Positions 22,190-35,219 are shown, numbered from the stretch's first letter. The stretch: DNA of 64,000 bases from Timema cristinae (GCA_039000515.1 JBCFYV010000012.1:113905949-113969948); one strand, 5' to 3'. Notes: generated from the letters alone by a model not told the origin. Numbers and translations are program-made.

Positions 22190-22520
22190 AAGCACCAAAG
22201 TGGGTCTGGGTGTATGCACTAAGAATAGTTTTCTAAATGGTTTATCAACATCTTTCCACACGAATGCGGGTATATTTTCTAAATCATATCCTATTCATCT
22301 CTAATCAATTTGTCGGTCGGGTGAACTGGGGCGGTTTCCCTAAATGGTTTTCCACTCTCCCTCCCCGCAAATGCGGGTTCACTTCCTCTAATTAAACCTT
22401 CCCAATTCATAATTCATTAGTGAAATTAGTACTTAAAGCGTATAACCCGAATGGGTAGTAAGACGCGGTGCTAAATATATCTAATCAATTTGTGTAGTTA
22501 AATGCGTATAGTCGGGATTT
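22190..22520 (+). mobile_element. SINE type C interrupted by a type A SINE
   Basis: The 5' part (GTGGGTCTGGGTGTATGC, CACACGAATGCGGGTAT, TCATCTCTAATCA) and the 3' part (GTAGTTAAATGCGTATAG) are collinear with type C once 22314-22493 is removed. Confidence 0.65.
22314..22479 (+). mobile_element. SINE type A, 5'-truncated, 14-bp TSD
   Basis: Begins CGGTCGGGTGAACTGGGG, so it lacks the Pol III head, and ends with the standard tail. Perfect TCTAATCAATTTGT repeats flank it at 22300-22313 and 22480-22493. Confidence 0.92.
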
Positions 22521-23470
22521 GAAGTTGAATTTTTGTCATAAGAAGTGTGCCTGCATTTGCAGGAAGTAAAAGAAACCATTAAGATAATATTACCTCAGCA
22601 TACCCAGCTTGGGATTCGAACCTCGACCTCCTCAGTCACCAACCAGCTAGATATGTGTGAAGACCCCTGCGGGTGATTCCACGAAAATGTTGTCAAAGTT
22701 TTTACTAAGTGTAGTGACACCAGATCTACCTTATCTTTATTTGGGTTCTCTTTTTTTAACAAATAATAAATTCATCGATGCTTTTATTGGAAATGTTTTA
22801 ATCTAAATAGCAATTGAAACCAACAAAATAATTTTGAATCGAATGTTTCTACTTCCCAGCATGAAGAGAATTCTATTATTAATTTACAAAATTTTAGAGT
22901 TATTCTTTTTATTTAAAATTCCTATACGAATTCATGGTTTTTACAATTCCATACAAACAACTGAAAACGCGATGACAAACAATGATCCCAGGGCTGAGCT
23001 CGATATAATGCGTATCAAACCACGGAACCAGAAATACGCCATATTGGGTTTCCATTAGCCATGCTAGGGTGAGTCGGTTTCATATAATATCTTCATTACC
23101 TATGCTGCCATTTCCTCTCTCTCTTTCATATAACTGGAAACTTTATGAAAAGGTTAATATAAAAATCCTATTTTGTAAATAAAATCGTGTCTTCTATGTT
23201 GCTTTATCTAATAATAACGCTTATTAAAAATCCTGTACCTTTTGACTCGTATTTCAAAGAGTACTTGATATATAAATCTATTTTATTTAACTACTCGATA
23301 AAAGAAAGGATTATTTAAAAAATATATATTCACGTTATTTTGAAAGATTAATTAATGCGAAGCACCAGACTTCTGGTGGTGTTTTTTTTAAAAGTCAAAG
23401 CCTTCTGACAAAAATAAATAATTCCCAAAACTGTTTGAAATGAACTGTATCCGCTTTACATTTGGGTGAT
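22520..23470. other. AT-rich stretch before the satellite, no gene recognised
   Basis: A tRNA-like minus-strand piece (TGGGATTCGAACCTCGACCT at about 22611) lies in the left part. The 74-codon frame at 22834-23058 has no recognisable motif. Confidence 0.5.
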
Positions 23471-23474
23471 GCGA

Positions 23475-26400
23475 CCCGATATCCATGAATGTGTCAAATA
23501 TAGTATTTTATTCATTTCAAGGCGACAATTTTAATATATGTATGCGCTGATCCATATATTTGATAATGCATCACACACTACGCAACTGTATTAAATATAG
23601 TATTCTATCTATGTCACGCCATCAATAATATTTTACACTATCCCTTGAATTAGATAATATATCCCGCACTACATAGTTGTGTTAACTATAATATTTTAAG
23701 TATGTCACTGCGTCAATATAATATTTACCTTACCCTTGAATTAGATAAGACATCCCGCACTACAAGACTGTACTAAATATGGTATTCTATCTATGTCACG
23801 GCGTCAACATAATATTTACCTTACCCCTTGTATTAGGTAAGACATCCCTAACTACACAACTGTATTAAATATAGTATTCTATCTATGTCACGGCGTCAAC
23901 ATAATATTTACCTTACCTCTTGTATTAGGTAAGACATCCCTAACTACACAACTGTATTAAATATAGTATTCTATCTATGTCACGGCGTCAACATAATATT
24001 TACCTTACCACTTGTATTAGGTAAGACATCCCTAACTACACAACTGTATTAAATATAGTATTCTATCTATGTCACGGCGTCAACATAATATTTACCTTAC
24101 CTCTTGTATTAGGTAAGACATCCCTAACTACACAACTGTATTAAATATAGTATTCTATCTATGTCACGGCGTCAACATAATATTTACCTTACCCTTGTAT
24201 TAGGTAAGACATCCCTAACTACACAACTGTATTAAATATAGTATTCTATCTATGTCACGGCGTCAACATAATATTTACCTTACCTCTTGTATTAGGTAAG
24301 ACATCCCTAACTACACAACTGTATTAAATATAGTATTCTATCTATGTCACGGCGTCAACATAATATTTACCTTACCCCTTGTATTAGGTAAGACATCCCT
24401 AACTACACAACTGTATTAAATATAGTATTCTATCTATGTCACGGCGTCAACATAATATTTACCTTACCTCTTGTATTAGGTAAGACATCCCGCACTACAC
24501 AACTGTATTAAATATAGTATTCTATCTATGTCACGGCGTCAACATAATATTTACCTAACCCCTTGAATTAGATAAGACATCCCGCACTACACAACTGTAT
24601 TAAATATAGTATTCTATCTATGTCACGGCGTCAACATAATATTTACCTTACCCTTGTATTAGGTAAGTCATCCCTAACTACACAACTGTATTAAATATAG
24701 TATTCTATCTATGTCACGGCGTCAACATAATATTTACCTTACCCCTTGAATTAGATAAGACATCCCGCACTACACAACTGTATTAAATATAGTATTCTAT
24801 CTATGTCACGGCGTCAACATAATATTTACCTTACCCCTTGTATTAGGTAAGACATCCCTAACTACACAACTGTATTAAATATAGTATTCTATCTATGTCA
24901 CGGCGTCAACATAATATTTACCTTACCCCTTGAATTAGATAAGACATCCCGCACTACACAACTGTATTAAATATAGTATTCTATCTATGTCACGGCGTCA
25001 ACATAATATTTACCTTACCCCTTGTATTAGGTAAGACATCCCTAACTACACAACTGTATTAAATATAGTATTCTATCTATGTCACGGCGTCAACATAATA
25101 TTTACCTTACCCCTTGTATTAGGTAAGACATCCCTAACTACACAACTGTATTAATTATAGTATTCTATCTATGTCACGGCGTCAACATAATATTTACCTT
25201 ACCTCTTGTATTAGGTAAGACATCCCTAACTACACAACTGTATTAAATATAGTATTCTATCTATGTCACGGCGTCAACATAATATTTACCTTACCCCTTG
25301 TATTAGGTAAGACATCCCTAACTACACAACTGTATTAAATATAGTATTCTATCTATGTCACGGCGTCATTATAATATTTACCTTACCTCTTGTATTAGGT
25401 AAGACATCCCTAACTACACAACTGTATTAAATATAGTATTCTATCTATGTCACGGCGTCAACATAATATTTACCTTACCTCTTGTATTAGGTAAGACATC
25501 CCGCACTACACAACTGTATTAAATATAGTATTCTATCTATGTCACGGCGTCAACATAATATTTACCTTACCCTTGTATTAGGTAAGACATCCCTAACTAC
25601 ACAACTGTATTAAATATAGTATTCTATCTATGTCACGGCGTCAACATAATATTTACCTTACCTCTTGTATTAGGTAAGACATCCCTAACTACACAACTGT
25701 ATTAAATATAGTATTCTATCTATGTCACGGCGTCAACATAATATTTACCTTACCCCTTGTATTAGGTAAGACATCCCTAACTACACAACTGTATTAAATA
25801 TAGTATTCTATCTATGTCACGGCGTCAACATAATATTTACCTTACCTCTTGTATTAGGTAAGACATCCCTAACTACACAACTGTATTAAATATAGTATTC
25901 TATCTATGTCACGGCGTCAACATAATATTTACCTTACCCCTTGTATTAGGTAAGACATCCCTAACTACACAACTGTATTAAATATAGTATTCTATCTATG
26001 TCACGGCGTCAACATAATATTTACCTTACCTCTTGTATTAGGTAAGACATCCCTAACTACACAACTGTATTAAATATAGTATTCTATCTATGTCACGGCG
26101 TCAACATAATATTTACCTTACCCCTTGTATTAGGTAAGACATCCCTAACTACACAACTGTATTAAATATAGTATTCTATCTATGTCACGGCGTCAACATA
26201 ATATTTACCTTACCTCTTGTATTAGGTAAGACATCCCGCACTACACAACTGTATTAAATATAGTATTCTATCTATGTCACGGCGTCATTATAATATTTAC
26301 CTTACCTCTTGTATTAGGTAAGACATCCCTAACTACACAACTGTATTAAATATAGTATTCTATCTATGTCACGGCGTCAACATAATATTTACCTTACCTC

Positions 26401-28175
26401 TTGTATTAGGTAAGACATCCCGCACTACACAACTGTATTAAATATAGTATTCTATCTATGTCACGGCGTCAACATAATATTTACCTTACCCCTTGTATTA
26501 GGTAAGACATCCCTAACTACACAACTGTATTAAATATAGTATTCTATCTATGTCACGGCGTCAACATAATATTTACCTTACCTCTTGTATTAGGTAAGAC
26601 ATCCCTAACTACACAACTGTATTAAATATAGTATTCTATCTATGTCACGGCGTCAACATAATATTTACCTTACCCCTTGTATTAGGTAAGACATCCCTAA
26701 CTACACAACTGTATTAAATATAGTATTCTATCTATGTCACGGCGTCAACATAATATTTACCTTACCTCTTGTATTAGGTAAGACATCCCTAACTACACAA
26801 CTGTATTAAATATAGTATTCTATCTATGTCACGGCGTCAACATAATATTTACCTTACCCCTTGTATTAGGTAAGACATCCCTAACTACACAACTGTATTA
26901 AATATAGTATTCTATCTATGTCACGGCGTCATTATAATATTTACCTTACCTCTTGTATTAGGTAAGACATCCCTAACTACACAACTGTATTAAATATAGT
27001 ATTCTATCTATGTCACGGCGTCAACATAATATTTACCTTACCTCTTGTATTAGGTAAGACATCCCGCACTACACAACTGTATTAAATATAGTATTCTATC
27101 TATGTCACGGCGTCAACATAATATTTACCTTACCCCTTGTATTAGGTAAGACATCCCTAACTACACAACTGTATTAAATATAGTATTCTATCTATGTCAC
27201 GGCGTCAACATAATATTTACCTTCCCCTTGTATTAGGTAAGACATCCCTAACTACACAACTGTATTAAATATAGTATTCTATCTATGTCACGGCGTCAAC
27301 ATAATATTTACCTTACCCCTTGTATTAGGTAAGACATCCCTAACTACACAACTGTATTAAATATAGTATTATATCTATGTCACGGCGTCAACATAATATT
27401 TACCTTACCTCTTGTATTAGGTAAGACATCCCTAACTACACAACTGTATTAAATATAGTATTCTATCTATGTCACGGCGTCAACATAATATTTACCTTCC
27501 CCCTTGTATTATGTAAGACATCCCTAACTACACAACTGTATTAAATATAGTATTCTATCTATGTCACGGCGTCAACATAATATTTACCTTCCCCCTTGTA
27601 TTAGATATGACATCCCTAACTACACAACTGTATTAAATATAGTATTCTATCTATGTCACGGCGTCAACATAATATTTACCTTACCCCTTGTATTAGGTAA
27701 GACATCCCTAACTACACAACTGTATTAAATATAGTATTCTATCTATGTCACGGCGTCAACATAATATTTACCTTACCTCTTGTATTAGGTAAGACATCCC
27801 TAACTACACAACTGTATTAAATATAGTATTCTATCTATGTCACGGCGTCAACATAATATTTACCTTACCCTTGTATTAGGTAAGACATCCCTAACTACAC
27901 AACTGTATTAAATATAGTATTCTATCTATGTCACGGCGTCAACATAATATTTACCTTCCCCCTTGTATTAGGTAAGACATCCCTAACTACACAACTGTAT
28001 TAAATATAGTATTCTATCTATGTCACGGCGTCAACATAATATTTACATTACCTCTTGTATTAGAAAAGACATCCCTAACTACACAACTGTATTAAATATA
28101 GTATTCTATCTATGTCACGGCATCAATATAATATTTAACCTTACCCCTTGTATTAGATAATACATCCTGCACGAC
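23475..28175. repeat. 92-bp satellite array, about 51 copies
   Basis: The unit contains CACAACTGTATTAAATATAG, TATCTATGTCACGGCGTC and AATATTTACCTTACC; TTAGGTAAGACATCCC recurs every 91-93 bp from 23833 on. Core units are nearly identical and differ at a few diagnostic positions: CCTAACTAC or CCGCACTAC, CCCCTTG or CCTCTTG or CCCTTG, and CAACATAAT or CATTATAAT. Edge units (before about 23800 and after 28100) are more diverged. Each unit can form a CTTACC/GGTAAG hairpin. No frame stays open across it and there are no unique spacers, so it is not a CRISPR array. Confidence 0.97.
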
Positions 28176-28197
28176 ACAAAAATGAATACATTTTTTT

Positions 28198-28199
28198 TA

Positions 28200-28285
<86 letters not shown>

Positions 28286-28548
28286 CACCGCGTCTTACTA
28301 CCCGTTCGGGTTATACGCACTTACGCTAATGTGTAATGGTAGGGTGATAGTGAGATGAGATGGAGGACCTACAGTTTAACGTGGAATCCGAACCACGGTG
28401 GAGGCCTGGCATTCCCCACATACACAAGATTTCTTGTCAGAGGTGAAGGAAGGGTTTAGTAATCAGATAAATTTGTGCCGGAACCGAGGATTGAACCCAG
28501 GACCCCAGCACAGAAGTCCGACACCTTACCCCTAGACCGCCAGGCTAC
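28198..28548 (-). mobile_element. SINE type B with long (TAA)n end
   Basis: Full minus-strand body from the shared tail at 28286 to the head at 28548, preceded by 87 bp of (TTA)n. It abuts the end of the 92-bp satellite. No clear TSD. Confidence 0.88.
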
Positions 28549-29265
28549 CACTTTAAAATTGAATCCTCCTAACGACGTCAATACTTAGAACCAATATTTA
28601 AGGGTGCTACATGGGAGAGCATTGAGAAACTTTGCAGACGTTTAGAAATCCTGAATTATTAATTAAGTGGTTTGATAGTTTTTAATAATGTTTTCACCAA
28701 AATTTATGTGAACGCTCTGATTATTTAAAAACGTTTAAATTGTTCTTAAAAAATTGGTGAAAACTTACATACAAACCTTTAAATTCAAAACACGTTATCT
28801 TAACATCTTATGTCTTGACCCTATCAAATCATGACTGTTTGATAGGAAGGCTTTATCTATGTCTCAAACTCTTTTCTTTAATCACGGAAGTAAAAATTTT
28901 CACGTAAAGACCCGTTTATTTTTTAAAGCTTTAAATTCAAAATGTAAGCTTTTTAACTGTGCATAAATCTTCTGTTAATTATAGTCTCCATTTAGTTGAA
29001 AACTATTTCAAATATTAAACAACTTCTTTAATGATGTGAGACTTCTAAACGTTTGCGACGAGTCTTAGTGCTATATCATTTAGCAACCTAAATTACCATT
29101 TGTAAACCTAAACTATCATTTGTATCTATAATATTATGATTACTTCATGAAAAAATAAGATTTATTAGTATGGGTCAACACCAATGACAATTTACCCCCT
29201 AAAAAATTCCACGCCCTTTGGGCCATTTAAAAATTACTATTCTTTTTAAACATATTAACATCCCA
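28549..29265. other. AT-rich stretch, nothing recognised
   Basis: No open frame, tandem repeat or inverted repeat of note. Confidence 0.5.
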
Positions 29266-29269
29266 CCCA

Positions 29270-29470
29270 ATTTATTCCGTCACGGGAAAAAATACATCCT
29301 TTTCGCCGGTAATAGGTCGTGGCTTGAATCCCAGTTGGATGTATTGGGATTATTGTTTTCCCTACAAAAGGGTTTTCCATTCTCCCTCCACGCAAATAAG
29401 AGTACATTTTCTACAAACTCTACCAATCCCTACCTCATTAGTGGTATTCATTGTGTAAAATTATTAGTCA
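29270..29470 (+). mobile_element. SINE type C, degraded
   Basis: GTCGTGGCTTGAATCCCAG is the box B region; CTCCCTCCACGCAAATAAG and ATCCCTACCTCATTAG follow in type C order. It faces the copy at 29500-29690 tail to tail. Confidence 0.6.
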
Positions 29471-29499
29471 TCAAATTCTTCCACGTGTCACTAATGTAC

Positions 29500-29690
29500 T
29501 AATTACACTAGTGGGTTAGGAATGGGGAAGGTTTAATTTAGTGGAAGTGTACTCGCATTTTCGGGGAAAAACAGTTAGGAGAAATCAACCTCAGAACACC
29601 CGACCGGGATCAAAACGCGATATACTCGTCATCGGCAGTCTAGTCCATTACGAGAGTAGAGCCTTAGACTATGCGGCCACCGAAACGGTT
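29500..29690 (-). mobile_element. SINE type C, minus strand
   Basis: On the minus strand: CGTTTCGGTGGCCGCATAG, ATTACGAGAGTAGAGCC (from the plus side) and CACCCGACCGGGATC mark a clear type C head, followed by the body and a lost tail. Confidence 0.7.
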
Positions 29691-29699
29691 TGTTTAGTC

Positions 29700-30225
29700 A
29701 TAATAAACGTTTATATCCCTTCAATAACTTTATAAATAACAAACTTTACCCATATTTATTATAAGTTTACAAGTGTAGGCATAGTATCCATGACCTTAAC
29801 TGTCTCATTTATGAGAAAATAATGGGTAGGGTAGTTTTGCATCTCTTAAAATATTACAGCTAAATTATGCAATTGTTATGACAGTTGTTTAGCAATGCTT
29901 CCAAACCTAATTTTTTTTATAACTTATAAATTTAAGGGTCCTCGTTTAGAATTAATATCCTGTATATCATTAATTATCATATTTGAAACAAAAACATGTT
30001 CAATCTCACATTATTACAATGTTAAATATTTCAGTGTATCTAATGAAAAGAGTTATTACGGTGTCCAAACATTGAGATTAATTATTTAATAAACTCATAT
30101 TAACGCTTTAAATTGGATTCAGTCAGTAATGTACTCTAATGTAAATAATATAGACTATCTATAAAATATTGTTTAGTGGGATATTTTTATACAAAAACTA
30201 GATAAAAAATGGAATATTTGCAATA
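29700..30225. other. AT-rich stretch, nothing recognised
   Basis: Only short AT-rich frames. No supported exon. Confidence 0.5.
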
Positions 30226-30229
30226 TTTT

Positions 30230-30600
30230 CACAATAAATATTTCAAACTTAATTTCTGTAATTGATCCATGAATAAACATAGATAAGTACAAATATAATA
30301 ATTTTAGGATTTTCTTTGGTGAAAAATCTAGAATCATACACATTGAAATTGTAAAATAAATTTAATATAATATTATACAATTTCTTTTGTACTAGACAAA
30401 ATGAAATATTGAGGAAACTTATGTGATGAAATTATATCTTAAAATTGAATAAAATTAATTAAACTAGGAATTTTTGAGAAAAAAAATAAAAAATTCCAAA
30501 TACTGAAACTATTCGAGTTTTGTAAAGAAATGTTCTATTTGAGTTCGGACAGTGACTAAAACTTGACTCGATCTCCAATTTTCGAGAACTCGCACACACG
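30230..30600 (+). repeat. Dispersed AT-rich repeat, copy 1
   Basis: Blocks such as TTTCTGTAATTGATCCATG, ATTAAACTAGGAATTTTTGA and ACTAAAACTTGACTCGA recur in the same order at 51050-51570. Family unknown, non-coding. Confidence 0.6.
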
Positions 30601-30955
30601 CAGAATGTTATGAATCAAAGAGATATTTTAATTAATTAATTACATTAAATTAAGTAGATTCCCTTGTACTGTAGGATTCTGATGGAAAGAACCTTTTAGA
30701 AAATAGAAACATAGTTTTTTTGGTCAACATTGATAAAATGTTACCATAGTATTAGTGTTATTTTATATATAGTGATAATATGCATCGAAAGTGACAGCTG
30801 TAGGTAAAATGACTTGACGTATAAACATGTAAAAGTAGAGTTAGTAGTTTTTATAAATGTCAGATGATGCTCTTCTATGAAAATTGGACTGTAGCTTGCA
30901 TGATGTTACTAGAGTGTTCAAACTAATTTTGAGACATGCAAAAATAAGGCATACA

Positions 30956-30956
<1 letters not shown>

Positions 30957-31009
<53 letters not shown>
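30957..31009. repeat. (TTA)n microsatellite
   Basis: About 17 units followed by ATAATAAGTATTATACGCAC, which may be a SINE tail with its middle deleted. The minus-strand frame of isoleucines is an artefact. Confidence 0.9.
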
Positions 31010-31232
31010 ATAAGTATTATACGCACGGCATAAAGTTTACCACTGTTTGTTATCTGAGCGTATTCATTTTAATGAATGGGTTACATAATGGCCTAATATA
31101 AGAGATGTGGATGAGTACAGAGGTTTATAGAAATAGTGCACCCGCATTAGTGTGTTTTTAGAGATGGTAGAGTTAAAGAGGTAGCCTTATGATGGGTAAT
31201 CCCCTCCTTTCCACAGCAGAGTGTGGTAGGCT

Positions 31233-31333
31233 GGGTGAGGCGGGTGGGTGAGGCAGCCAGGGTGAGGTAGGCAAGGTGAGGTAGGCAGGGTGAGGTAGGC
31301 AAGGTGAGGCAGGCAGGGTGAGGTAGGCAGGGT
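31233..31333. repeat. 14-bp tandem repeat, GGTGAGGTAGGCAG
   Basis: About seven imperfect copies of GGTGAGGTAGGCAG/A. It contributes the Leu-Pro-rich part of a minus-strand open frame, which is therefore not taken as coding. Confidence 0.85.
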
Positions 31334-31400
31334 TGTACTGTGTCTACAAACATCTTCCCCGCATAACCTTTGCTACCTATAAAAGTGCAGTTACACTTAC

Positions 31401-31431
31401 CCCATTTAACCGAGAAACCAGCGCCGCCCAT
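31401..31431 (-). CDS. Candidate first coding exon (MGGAGFSVKW...)
   Basis: On the minus strand ATG at 31431 sits in a favourable CCCATGGG context downstream of a GC-rich, CpG-containing region, reads MGGAGFSVKW and meets a strong donor GG|GTAAGTG at 31401/31400 in phase 1. This is the architecture of a short first coding exon. The next exon would lie at lower coordinates; none was recognised. Ten residues are too few to name a family. The reading-through frame into the 14-bp repeat is probably intronic. Confidence 0.35.
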
Positions 31432-31479
31432 GGGTCCTCCGAGCACATCAACACTCCGCTAACGCTAACAAGAAAAACA

Positions 31480-31640
31480 AGACTGTTTCTTCGGAAGGTT
31501 ACTTAGTTCGGCTGACTTTCCCCGAGTAGCGGACGCTGCGCAGGCGCTAAAGCCTGGAGAAAGAAGCGCTCTTGGTGATCACGTGGCTTTCCCTAACCCC
31601 GTATTGTCTCCCTCTTGGCGTTGTGCGCAGGCGTCAATAA
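31480..31640. promoter_or_regulatory. Putative GC-rich promoter with two NRF1-like sites
   Basis: CGCTGCGCAGGCGCT at about 31535 and TTGTGCGCAGGCGTC at about 31621 both resemble the NRF1/EWG half-palindrome TGCGCAnGCG. The surrounding 160 bp are far richer in G+C and CpG than the neighbourhood and lie just upstream of the candidate minus-strand ATG at 31431. A (bi)directional housekeeping promoter is inferred, not shown. Confidence 0.35.
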
Positions 31641-32024
31641 GGAGATCTCGCGCTAACTGGCTGATAGTGACATCATGGAACTTGTGTATCCTCCCTCCCA
31701 TATTTTCCCCACTGTGCAAATCTGAATATAAGCGTGTACCCGGCAAGGAGCAGTCACTCTTTGATGCTGTTAGGATGTAGGATCTTTGTACATATAAGTG
31801 TCCGTTATGTTGCGTTTGGATTAAATATTGACAAAATCTTTAACAGTAGGCCTATACAAGTCTGTTTTTTTACTGGAATGAACACAAATCTATTTTCTAT
31901 AACTATACATGTATAGACTTGTAAACATAGTTTAAAAGTTGACATTTTCCCTCTGAAAAGTCCAAAAATCCACATATTTATGTTGATCATTAAGAGCTAA
32001 ATGTCCAGGAAACGAAAGGTAACT

Positions 32025-34325
32025 GTTATAGGAGCGTAGAATGGATCTTTGTGAATAGAATGATGTCATTTAATAGTCACAACACACTGTTATAGGAGCG
32101 TAGAATGGATCTTTGTGAATAGAATGATGTCATTTAATAGTCAAAACACAATGTTATAGGAGCGTAGAATGGATCTTTGTGAATAGAATGATGTCATTTA
32201 ATAGGAGGGTCACAACACACTGTTATAGGAACGTAGAATGGATCTTTGTGAATAGAATGATGTCATTTAATAGTCACAACACACTGTTATAGGAACGTAG
32301 AATGGATCTTTGTGAATAGAATGATGTCATTTAATAGTCACAACACACTGTTATAGGAGCGTAGAATGGATCTTTGTGAATAGAATGATGTCATTTAATA
32401 GTCACAACACACTGTTATAGGAGCGTAGAAAGGATCTTTGTGAATATAATGATGTCATTTAATAGTCACAACACACTGTTATAGGAGCGTAGAATGGATC
32501 TTTGTGAATAGAATGATCTGTCATTTAATAGGAGGGTCACAACACAATGTTATAGGAGCGTAGAATGGATCTTTATGAATAGAATGATGTCATTTAATAG
32601 TCATAACACACTGTTATAGGAGCGTAGAATGGATCTTTGTGAATAGAATGATGTCATTTAATAGTTACAACACACTTGCATAGGAACTTATAAAAGTTCT
32701 TTGGGAATAGAATGATGTCATTTAATAGTCACAACACAATGTTATAGGAGCGTAGAATGGATCTTTGTGAATAGAATGATTTGTCATTTAATAGGAGGGT
32801 CACAACACAATGTTATAGGAGCGTAGAATGGATCTTTATGAATAGAATGATGTCATTTAATAGTCATAACACACTGTTATAGGAGCGTAGAATGGATCTT
32901 TGTGAATAGAATGATGTCATTTAATAGTCACAACACACTGTTATAGGAGCGTAGAATGGATCTTTGTGAATAGAATGATGTCATTTAATAGGAGGGTCAC
33001 AACACACTGTTATAGGAGCGTAGAATGGATCTTTGTGAATAGAATGATGTCATTTAATAGTCATAACACACTGTTATAGGAGCGTAGAATGGATCTTTGT
33101 GAATAGAATGATGTCATTTAATAGTCACAACACACTGTTATAAGAGCGTAGAATGGATCTTTGTGAATATAATGATCTGTCATTTAATAGGAGGGTCACA
33201 ACACAATGTTATAGGAGCGTAGAATGGATCTTTATGAATAGAATGATGTCATTTAATAGGAGGGTCACAACACACTGTTATAGGAGCGTAGAATTGATCT
33301 TTGTGAATAGAATGATGTCATTTAATAGTCACAACACACTGTTATAAGAGCGTAGAATGGATCTTTGTGAATAGAATGATGTCATTTAATAGTCATAACA
33401 CACTGTTATAGGAGCGTAGAATGGATCTTTGTGAATAGAATGATGTCATTTAATAGTTACAACACACTTGCATAGGAACTTATAATGGTTCTTTGGGAAT
33501 AGAATTATGTCATTTAATAGTCACAACACACAGTTATAGGAGTGTAGAATGGATCTTTGAGAATATAATGTCATTTATTAGGAGGTCTCAACACACTGCT
33601 ATAGGAGCTTAGAATGGATCTTTGTGAATAGAATGATCTATCATTTAATAGTCACAACATACTGTAATAGGAGCGTAGAATGGATCTTTGTGAATAGAAT
33701 GATCTGTCATTTAATAGGAGGGTCACAACACAATGTTATAGGAGCGTAGAATGGATCTTTGTGAATAGAATGATGTCATTTAATAGTCATAACACACTGT
33801 TTTAGGAGTGTAGAATGGATCTTTGTGAATAGAATGTCATTTATTAGGAGGTCACAACACACTGTTATAGGAGCGTAGAATGGATCTTTGGGAATAGAAT
33901 GATGTCTTTTAATAGTCACAACACACTGTTATAGGAGTGTAGAATGGATCTTTGAGAATAGAATGTCATTTATTAGGAGGTCACAACACACTGTTATAGG
34001 AGTGTAGAATGGATCTTTGGGAATAGAATGATGTCATTTAATAGTCACAACACACTGTTATAGGAGCGTAGAATGGATCTTTGTGAATAGAATGATGCCA
34101 TTTAATAGGAGGGTCACAACACATTGTTATAGGAGCGTAGAATGGATCTTTGTGAATAGAATGATGTCATTTAATAGTCATAACACACTGTTATAGGAGC
34201 GTAGAATGGATCTTTGTGAATAGAATGATGCCATTTAATAGGAGGGTCACAACACACTGTTATAGGAGCGTAGAATGGATATTTGTGAATAGAATGATGT
34301 CATTTATTAGGAGGGGTCACAACAC
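32025..34325. repeat. 64-bp minisatellite, about 36 copies
   Basis: The unit contains CTGTTATAGGAGCGTAGAAT, GGATCTTTGTGAATAGAATG and ATGTCATTTAATAGTCAC. Many units carry a 6-bp insertion (AGGAGGG before TCAC), and a diverged form with TTGCATAGGAACTTATAA appears at about 32668 and 33470. Plus-strand frames of NRMMSFNRRVTT type are repeat artefacts. Confidence 0.96.
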
Positions 34326-34832
34326 AAACTGTATTGTCATTTGTGTTTTCCTCCCACCTTGTTTGTTCTCCCAAGGCCGGATATCTCTACTCAGGAACGT
34401 TATAAAACTCACTTGGTTTCCGGACATTTCAGGAATTTATTATCGACTATTCTAGCGCCTTAAGGGAGAAGGTTAAAATGGGCTCACGGGGGGTGAAGAT
34501 AGTGGCGCCCTATCTCGTGCAAGACAAAGCGGCAATCACGCTACAATATTGGGGTTGTCACGCCAGTGTGACAGTAAAATATCATGGACGGGAACCTTAC
34601 TCACACGACCTTTTTTCTTTTCTTTTTTTTTACACATCTTTCCCCTTTTCTCTCGCTTGAAATATGAGGGGGAGACCTTGGACTGTCTGCACGAACCGAC
34701 CTTCCCATCTTAAATAAACTTATCTCTGTTTCTTCATATTCATCCTCTTCTTCCTCGTCCCTTATGACTTTCAAAGTCAAATTCAAAGGGGTCCAATGGA
34801 TATAAAATCATTTCTGAAACACGTATTTTTCC

Positions 34833-35115
34833 AAGCACGGTATCCTAGTTACCCGTTAGGGTTATACATACTTAAGCTAATGTGTAATGGTAGGGTGATT
34901 GTGAAATGAAATGGAGGACCTACAGTTTAACGTGGGATCCGAACCACGGTGGAGGCCTGGCTTTCCCCATATTCACAAGTTGTGATTAATACACGTCTTG
35001 TCAGAGATGAAGGAAGGGTTTGGCAATCAGATAAATCTGTGCCAGGACCGGGGATTGAATCCCGGACCCCCAGCACAGAAGTCTGACACCTTATCCCTAG
35101 ACCGCCAGGCCACCA
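34833..35115 (-). mobile_element. SINE type B
   Basis: Minus-strand body and head are full length (CACCGTGGTTCGGATCCCAC, box B GGGATTCAATCCCCGG). The tail is eroded (AGCACGGTATCCTAGTTACC). Confidence 0.85.
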
Positions 35116-35200
35116 GCCTCAATACACCCGACTGGTATTCGAACACCAATCTCCCTGTCATCAACAGTCCAGTATATTCTGAAAGTTACAGTTTTATCCA
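35116..35200 (-). mobile_element. SINE type C head fragment
   Basis: CAATACACCCGACTGG followed by TATTCGAACACCAATCTC is the reverse complement of the type C box B region. It directly abuts the type B SINE, so B probably inserted here. Confidence 0.5.
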
Positions 35201-35219
35201 ATTAAATATTTAAAAAATA

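Noticed and set aside
23475..28175. CRISPR-like regular repeats
   Set aside because: The whole 92-bp unit repeats without unique spacers, and the host is eukaryotic; this is satellite DNA.
33153..34455. NRMMSFNRRVTT-type frames
   Set aside because: Translations of the 64-bp minisatellite.
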